A stretch of 9,923 nucleotides of DNA, taken from an uncultured Eubacteriales bacterium (lineage in GTDB: Bacteria > Bacillota > Clostridia > Oscillospirales > CAG-272). Positions 5,210 through 9,923 of this stretch are shown here, piece by piece. The notes beneath the pieces are model-generated. The model was not told the DNA's origin, did no database searches, and saw nothing but the letters and a program-made list of their open reading frames with translations. Within the stretch, counting starts at the first letter, position 1. Each line of letters opens with the position of its first letter. The translations under genes were made by a program, and so were the position numbers. The stretch lies in contig CAKSOR010000065.1 of assembly GCA_934477985.1 (NCBI GenBank), forward strand, positions 1 to 9,923, written 5' to 3'.

Positions 5210-5869
5210 ATGAACACTTTGCTTATTGTAGAAGACGACAAGACCCTCCGCGAGGGACTGAAAACCGCGCTCGCGTCGGGCACGCTTTCGACCGCGTCAG
5301 CCGCTGATCTCGGCTCGGCGCGCGATTATCTCGCGAAAACCACGCCCGACCTTGTCCTGCTCGACTGCAACCTCCCGGATGGCAATGGCTTTGACCTCTG
5401 CCGCGAGCTCGCGCCGCGCGGAATTCCGGTGATCATTCTCACCGTCCGCGACTCGGAGATCGACGAGGTCGGCGCGTTCAGGGCGGGGGCGGACGATTTT
5501 ATAAAGAAACCATTCTCGCTGATGGTGCTCAAAGAGCGGATAAACGCCGCGCTCTCGAGACCCCGCTCGGGGAAAGTCTTTGCCGATGGGCGATTCGAGT
5601 TCGACTTCGAGAACATGCGCTTCTATAAGGACGGCGAGGCGGTGCAGCTCACGCTTTCAGAGCAGAAGCTGCTGTCAGAGCTGACAAAACGCCCGCGGCA
5701 GATAATTCCGCGCACGTCGCTCGTCTCGAAAATCTGGGACTGCCCCGAGGAATACGTCGACGAGAACGCGCTTTCGGTCACGGTCAAGCGCCTGCGCGCG
5801 AAGCTCTCACAGGGCTGTGTGCGGACGGTCTACGGACTCGGCTACATGTGGGTCGGTGACTCGGAATGA
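5210..5869 (+). CDS. OmpR-family DNA-binding response regulator
   Basis: Cytoplasmic regulator of 219 aa. The receiver domain (1-115) has the acidic pair E8/D9, the phosphoryl-accepting D52 in LVLLDCNLPDGNGFDL, T78 in VIILTVRD, and K100 before P101 in FIKKPF. The C-terminal winged-helix domain (about 125-217) shows LTLSEQKLLSEL, the recognition helix DENALSVTVKRLRAKL and the closing VRTVYGLGYMW, all typical of the OmpR/PhoB group. It starts the operon, from its own promoter, and overlaps the kinase gene by 4 nt, so the two are translationally coupled. Its likely target is the ABC transporter promoter at 6793-6827, by analogy with other sensor-ABC modules. Confidence 0.95.
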   Translation: MNTLLIVEDDKTLREGLKTALASGTLSTASAADLGSARDYLAKTTPDLVLLDCNLPDGNGFDLCRELAPRGIPVIILTVRDSEIDEVGAFRAGADDFIKKPFSLMVLKERINAALSRPRSGKVFADGRFEFDFENMRFYKDGEAVQLTLSEQKLLSELTKRPRQIIPRTSLVSKIWDCPEEYVDENALSVTVKRLRAKLSQGCVRTVYGLGYMWVGDSE

Positions 5870-6789
5870 CGGCGCTCTACATTATTTTAATGCTGTTTTT
5901 GATGGTTGGCGCTTTTCTCCTGCGGCAGTTCACAGGCGACGCCGTGCTGTTCGGCTCCGCGGTTCTCGCCGCGCTGCTGACGGTCGGCTACGTGAAGCTC
6001 ACGGGCGGACGGAGGGCGTATGACAGGCGGCTGAGGGAGCTCATCGACCACAGCGCCGCGTTTGTCACCGACGAGGAGATGACGCCGACCGAGCGCGAAC
6101 TGCTTCTCCATCTGAAGAGTCTCGAGACGCGCGAAAAGAAGCTCGCCGACTGCTATTCCGATCTCTCGTCGCTTGCCGCCGACATTGCGCACCAGTGTAG
6201 GACGCCTCTATCGTCGATTCTGATGTACGCCGAGACGCTCGGCTGCGAGCCGCTTTCAAACGAGGTGGAGCGGCTGAGGTTCCTGCTCGACGCGCTGACA
6301 AGGCTCGCGAAATGCGAGTGCGGGCTGATCTCGGGCAATCTCCGCCCCGGGGTTTCGGACGTGAACGAGCTGATCTGCGCCGCGGTCGGCGGGGTGCTCG
6401 CGAGCGCCGATTCGAAGGAAACAGAGATCACCTGCGACCTGCCGGAGCTAAAAGCGAGGTTCGACCATCGCTGGACGGTCGAGGCGCTGTCGGCTCTTCT
6501 CGAGAACGCCGTCAAATACTCGCCGCGTGGAAGCGTGGTCGAGGTCTCGGCGGTTGACCTCGGGATGTCGGTGCGGATAGACGTCGCCGACCGCGGACCG
6601 GGCGTCGCCGACGAGGATGTCTGCAATATCTGGAAGCGCTTCGGACGCGGGAAGAACGCCGCGGGCGATGGCGTCGGCATCGGGCTCTACCTCGCGTCGC
6701 AGATACTGAACGCTGAGGGCGGGCGGATTTCGGTCGCAAAGCGCGAGGGCGGCGGGAGCGTGTTTTCGGTCTTTCTTTCAAAACCGTAA
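5866..6789 (+). CDS. Sensor histidine kinase with two TM segments and almost no extracellular domain
   Basis: Membrane kinase of 307 aa, partner of the overlapping response regulator gene. Two hydrophobic segments (about 3-20 and 26-44) are joined by only a few residues, so there is no real extracytoplasmic sensor and no clear HAMP domain. After a short linker the dimerisation domain has DIAHQCRTPLSS with the phosphorylated H109. The ATP-binding domain has the N box LLENAVKYS (N214), G1 DRGPG (242-246), the F box WKRFGRG (256-262) and G2 GDGVGIGLYLA (267-277). All catalytic boxes are present, so it should be active. The HQ-R-TPL form of the H box and the short sensor resemble kinases located next to FtsX-type ABC transporters (Bce- and Vnc-like groups), which often sense through the transporter; that is inference here. 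Confidence 0.93.
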   Translation: MTALYIILMLFLMVGAFLLRQFTGDAVLFGSAVLAALLTVGYVKLTGGRRAYDRRLRELIDHSAAFVTDEEMTPTERELLLHLKSLETREKKLADCYSDLSSLAADIAHQCRTPLSSILMYAETLGCEPLSNEVERLRFLLDALTRLAKCECGLISGNLRPGVSDVNELICAAVGGVLASADSKETEITCDLPELKARFDHRWTVEALSALLENAVKYSPRGSVVEVSAVDLGMSVRIDVADRGPGVADEDVCNIWKRFGRGKNAAGDGVGIGLYLASQILNAEGGRISVAKREGGGSVFSVFLSKP

Positions 6790-6818
6790 GATTTTGTCAC
6801 GCGGACGAAAGGTTTGTG

Positions 6819-6827
6819 TGATATAGT
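6819..6827 (+). promoter_or_regulatory. Candidate extended -10 promoter of the ABC transporter genes
   Basis: TGATATAGT matches the extended -10 pattern TGnTATAAT with one mismatch; no -35 box sits at the right distance, as expected for an activator-dependent promoter. Two TTTGT copies (6793-6797 and 6813-6817), 20 bp apart and just upstream, are candidate half-sites for the response regulator. The start would be near 6834. The 61-bp gap after the kinase gene otherwise holds no gene or clear terminator. Confidence 0.45.
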
Positions 6828-6850
6828 TTTAATGAAAGGAAGTGCTGCAA

Positions 6851-7534
6851 ATGTTTATTGAAGCAAACGAACTCACGAAAACCTACCCGAACGGCGGAGA
6901 CGAGATACGCGCGCTAGATGATGTCTCGCTCGGAATTGAGCGCGGCGAATTCGTCGCGGTCGTCGGCTCGAGCGGCAGCGGAAAGAGCACGCTGATGCAC
7001 CTTTTGGGCGGACTCGACTACCCGACGCGCGGGAAGGTCGTCATCGACGGCGTCGACATTTTCTCGCTCAAGCCGGACAAACTGACCGTCTTCCGGCGGC
7101 GCTTCATCGGCTTTGTTTTCCAGAGCTATAACCTCATCCCCGAGCTCAGCGTCTATGAGAATGTCACGCTCCCGCTCGGGCTTGACGGCATAAAAGCCGA
7201 TGAAAACGAGGTAAGGGAGCTATTATCGACGCTCGGAATCGCCGACAGGCTGAACTCGCTCCCCTGCCAGCTCTCAGGCGGTCAGCGCCAGCGCGCCGCG
7301 ATTGCCCGGGCGCTCATCACGAAGCCGCACCTGATTTTAGCCGACGAGCCGACCGGAAATCTCGATTCGAAGAACAGTCTCGAGGTCACGCGGACGTTGA
7401 TTTCGCTTAACGAAAGGTTCGGGCAGACAATCGTTCTGGTGACGCACAACGAGGGACTCGCGCAGATGGCGGGAAGGCTGATACGAATTGAGGACGGCAG
7501 AATCGTCTCCGACACGAATGGAGGCGCGCGATGA
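6851..7534 (+). CDS. ABC transporter ATP-binding protein (MacB/LolD/BceA type)
   Basis: ATPase subunit of 227 aa from the ATG at 6851, placed 8 nt after AGGAAG (6837-6842); a GTG at 6842 lies inside that ribosome binding site and is rejected. Walker A is GSSGSGKST (about 39-47), the Q loop VFQSYN (Q91), signature LSGGQRQR (141-148), Walker B LILADEPTGNLD (161-172) and the H loop THNE (H199). The sequence from Y-loop to LADEPTGNLDS is characteristic of the subgroup that works with FtsX-type permeases (mechanotransmission, antimicrobial peptide export or lipoprotein release), not of importers. It overlaps the permease gene by 4 nt and follows the two-component pair on the same strand. All nucleotide-binding elements are intact. 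Confidence 0.96.
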   Translation: MFIEANELTKTYPNGGDEIRALDDVSLGIERGEFVAVVGSSGSGKSTLMHLLGGLDYPTRGKVVIDGVDIFSLKPDKLTVFRRRFIGFVFQSYNLIPELSVYENVTLPLGLDGIKADENEVRELLSTLGIADRLNSLPCQLSGGQRQRAAIARALITKPHLILADEPTGNLDSKNSLEVTRTLISLNERFGQTIVLVTHNEGLAQMAGRLIRIEDGRIVSDTNGGAR

Positions 7535-9923
7535 ACACTGTCACAAGGCTGGCACTGCGGAACATCCGCGCGAAAAAATACCGCACCGCCGTGATAATCG
7601 CGGCGGTTGTATTGACAATTCTGCTCTTCTCGGTCGTTGTCTCGACGGCAGTCAACATGTTCTCGGTCTACGGAGAGATGATGAAGCTCTACGCCGGGAC
7701 AGACCTGCACGGCTATGTGCGCGCGAGGTGCTTTTCGGCTGACACAGGGGAGCTCACAAAGCGCATGCTCGGCGTCGACCACGTGAAGCGCGTCGAACCG
7801 CTGCTCTCCTGCGGCTCGTTCACGGTCGATGGCAACGACACCGAAAACGCGCTCGTCGCGGTGAAAGACGCCGATTCGCTCAAGCATTTCTACTGCGGGT
7901 TGACCGAGGGGCGATTTCCTGAAGACGGCGAGATCATTGTCGACCCGGAAGTCTTTCCGGACGTAAAAGTCGGCGATGAGCTTGAAATCAGATTGAACGT
8001 CGTCCCGGACGGAAACTCCGGAAGCGTCATCGGGCGCACCGAGCGGATAGTCTATGGAGTCAGCGGGTTCTTCACATGCCGCGCCGACCATCCGATCAGG
8101 GCTCTGACGAAGTATTCCGCAAAGCTCGAGGACAGGTTCATTCAGCGACCGAACCTCTATGTCGGCTTTGATAACTCTATAAATGTGACCGGAAAATATG
8201 ACAAACTGGTCGAAAGTCTTGCCGAATTCCGGATCTCGGACGGGATCGTCGGCACGGTCAGCCCGGCTTACACCGCTGGTGTCGACGAGCTGGTCAATCC
8301 GGCGAGCGCGGCGGCGGTTGTAATCGCGTTTGCTGTGATATTTCTGTGCGCGTTTTTGCTGATCGGCAACATCTACTCGATCGCGCTCGTGCGGGATATG
8401 CGTGACTACGGACTCCTTTCGGTCGTCGGGATGACCCGCTCGCAGATTAAAAAACTGATCGTCACAGGCGCTTCTGTGATCTTCGCCGTCGCGGCGCTGC
8501 CCGGGCTGGTGCTCGGATACTTCGTCGGCTGGAAGATAATGGCGCCGATATTCTCGGGCGCGATCTTCAGCTCGCTCGAGTTTTCGCCTCGTCCCGGAAT
8601 TTTCGCGCTGACGCTGGTGTTCTCGTATCTGACGCTGATCTTCTCGGCGCTTTTCCCGCTCTCGAAACTAAAAAAGCTGACGCCGATCGGCGCGGTCGAT
8701 TATACTCCGCAAAACGATCTTCCGAAGCGGTTCATAAGGAAAAAGAACGCCGCGAAGCCGGTCACGCCTGACATTTTCAGCCTTTCGCGCTGGTCGGTCT
8801 CGCGCAACCGCAGGCGGACGGTCATAACCGCGCTCTCGGTCTCGATGTCGGTGACGCTTTTCCTGCTGACCGGACTGACCGCCGATTACATCGCCGCGCT
8901 CGCCGAAGCGCAGACGCCGCGGTTCGATTACACGCTCCAGATCACTGAGAATTTCAGGGTTGCCGGTGTCGCCGGTGTCGACGGTGTGCAGACAACTCTC
9001 GCGCGGATCGACGGCGGAGTCAGCCTGCCGGACAGTCTGGTGAGCAGAATCGAGGGGCTTGGAAACGTCGCGGAGTGCCATAAGGTGCGGGTTGAACTGA
9101 AAAAGCTCAGTCTCCCGGATAGAAAGCTGAGCGAATTCAGAGAAATGAGCGATGAAAGTGCGTGGTTCGGAATGAGCCGGATACTGAGCGAGGCACTTTG
9201 CGGCGAGGTTGAGGCGGTGATTGTCTCGCTGCCCGACGAATGCTTTAATGAAATTCAATTTGGCAGAGAAACTGTCGGTGAATACCAGCCCGGGACGATA
9301 ATCTACGATCCGTCGACGCTGAACGGCGTCACCGACGGCGGCGGAAACCGACTTGGGCTCAGTTATTTTGACGATGGCGAAGAAATAACGCTCGGCGGCG
9401 AATCCTTCCGGATCATCAGCCTGCCGCATGATCCGGTCTACCCGACCTATCAGCTCACCAGATTACTGATGACAACGCTCTACCGCGCGGTCTTTTACCT
9501 GCCCGAGAGCGAGTTTCTGGCGCGGTTCGGGGAGGGGACAACTGTTGAGCTGCTGATCGACGCGGCTGACGATCAATATGAAGCGCTCGGCACGGAGCTG
9601 AAAAGCGTCATCGACGACGCCGCGGTCGAGGTTGACGATGAACCGCGCTCGAATGGCGATTACGTCGGCGGCTACAGCTATGAGGTCGTCTCGAATTCAT
9701 TTCGTCTGACCGGAAGGCTCGACGGCTACACAGCGATGGTTGAACGCGCGAACCTGATGCGGGTCGGCGGGATCGGACTCTCGGCGCTGATTTTCCTCGT
9801 CGGGATTCTCAACATAATCAACTCGTCGGTGACGTCGGTCGCCGGACGGAAAAATGAGCTCGGCACTCTCGGCGCGGTCGGAATGACCGGGCGGCAGATG
9901 AAAATTGAGCTCGTGATGGAGGG
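7531..9923 (+). CDS. Large FtsX/MacB-type ABC transporter permease (partial, runs off the window end)
   Basis: Open frame of 797 complete codons from the ATG at 7531 (overlapping the ATPase stop) with no stop before the window edge, so the C terminus is missing. TM1 is about 20-40, followed by a first extracellular domain of about 215 residues, then TM2 (about 259-282), TM3 (about 310-332) and TM4 (about 356-377). A second half begins at about 420 (SRWSVSRNRRRTVITAL) with TM5 (432-452), a second extracellular domain of about 290 residues and TM6 (about 747-768). The cytoplasmic motif after the large domain occurs twice: RDYGLLSVVGMTRSQIKKL (about 291-309) and KNELGTLGAVGMTGRQMK (about 774-791). 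So the protein is two fused FtsX units, probably 8 TM when complete, unlike the 10-TM BceB type with one large domain. Its substrate is unknown; antimicrobial peptides or envelope lipids are typical for relatives. Confidence 0.93.
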   Translation, partial: MNTVTRLALRNIRAKKYRTAVIIAAVVLTILLFSVVVSTAVNMFSVYGEMMKLYAGTDLHGYVRARCFSADTGELTKRMLGVDHVKRVEPLLSCGSFTVDGNDTENALVAVKDADSLKHFYCGLTEGRFPEDGEIIVDPEVFPDVKVGDELEIRLNVVPDGNSGSVIGRTERIVYGVSGFFTCRADHPIRALTKYSAKLEDRFIQRPNLYVGFDNSINVTGKYDKLVESLAEFRISDGIVGTVSPAYTAGVDELVNPASAAAVVIAFAVIFLCAFLLIGNIYSIALVRDMRDYGLLSVVGMTRSQIKKLIVTGASVIFAVAALPGLVLGYFVGWKIMAPIFSGAIFSSLEFSPRPGIFALTLVFSYLTLIFSALFPLSKLKKLTPIGAVDYTPQNDLPKRFIRKKNAAKPVTPDIFSLSRWSVSRNRRRTVITALSVSMSVTLFLLTGLTADYIAALAEAQTPRFDYTLQITENFRVAGVAGVDGVQTTLARIDGGVSLPDSLVSRIEGLGNVAECHKVRVELKKLSLPDRKLSEFREMSDESAWFGMSRILSEALCGEVEAVIVSLPDECFNEIQFGRETVGEYQPGTIIYDPSTLNGVTDGGGNRLGLSYFDDGEEITLGGESFRIISLPHDPVYPTYQLTRLLMTTLYRAVFYLPESEFLARFGEGTTVELLIDAADDQYEALGTELKSVIDDAAVEVDDEPRSNGDYVGGYSYEVVSNSFRLTGRLDGYTAMVERANLMRVGGIGLSALIFLVGILNIINSSVTSVAGRKNELGTLGAVGMTGRQMKIELVME
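8962..8988 (+). repeat. Three in-frame 9-bp tandem copies inside the permease gene
   Basis: GCCGGTGTC, GCCGGTGTC and GACGGTGTG follow one another in frame and encode AGV-AGV-DGV (residues 478-486), in the second extracellular domain close to TM5. The first two copies are identical. Gain or loss of a copy would keep the reading frame. Confidence 0.85.

Noticed and set aside
6842..6850. GTG start three codons upstream of the ABC ATPase
   Set aside because: It overlaps the AGGAAG ribosome binding site; the ATG at 6851 has correct spacing.
7282..8091. Long minus-strand open frame (269 codons) across the ATPase-permease junction
   Set aside because: It lies antisense to two well-supported genes; its translation is rich in Arg/His/Asp with no domain, and such frames are common opposite GC-rich coding DNA.
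8668..9429. Minus-strand open frame (253 codons) inside the permease gene
   Set aside because: Antisense to an intact permease reading frame; low-complexity charged translation and no ribosome binding site recognised.

Overview
The window looks like a chromosomal segment from a GC-rich Gram-positive bacterium of the class Clostridia (Oscillospirales-like; this placement is inference). The signs are an L10-type ribosomal leader, AGGAGG-like ribosome binding sites at almost every gene, several promoters that match the sigma-A consensus exactly (TTGACA, 17 bp, TATAAT), and an alanine-hinged L7/L12 of bacterial type. Protein genes favour G or C at third positions. The two ribosomal protein genes use a more even codon set, as expected for highly expressed genes. 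No tRNA, rRNA, insertion sequence, phage gene or CRISPR array was seen.

Layout. (a) 33-1793: a glycoside hydrolase family 16 gene (minus strand) and a divergent AraC-family regulator (plus strand). Their two near-perfect promoters overlap face to face around a 17-bp palindrome. (b) 1840-3056: a minus-strand ribosomal unit with its own promoter, an L10 autoregulatory leader, rplJ, rplL and a terminator. Neither rplK/rplA nor rpoB/rpoC flanks it. (c) 3106-5170: a LacI-family regulator with an exact consensus promoter and an operator on its start site, followed by a 10-TM DMT-type transporter preceded by a second copy of the same operator, then a terminator. (d) 5152-9923: a two-component system (OmpR-family response regulator and a short two-TM histidine kinase with a 4-base overlap), followed by an ABC ATPase and a very large FtsX/MacB-type permease (again a 4-base overlap), which runs off the window end.

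How the genes work together. The AraC regulator probably controls the neighbouring GH16 enzyme. The LacI protein probably represses itself and the adjacent transporter through the shared operator. The two-component system and ABC transporter form a Bce/Vex-like stress-sensing and export module, in which a kinase with almost no extracellular part may read the state of the transporter. The ribosomal block is controlled by binding of L10-L12 to its own leader RNA. No single gene in the window is clearly of an unknown family. The most unusual observations concern regulatory DNA: shared or overlapping promoters, a promoter -35 box placed in a terminator loop, and a paired operator.
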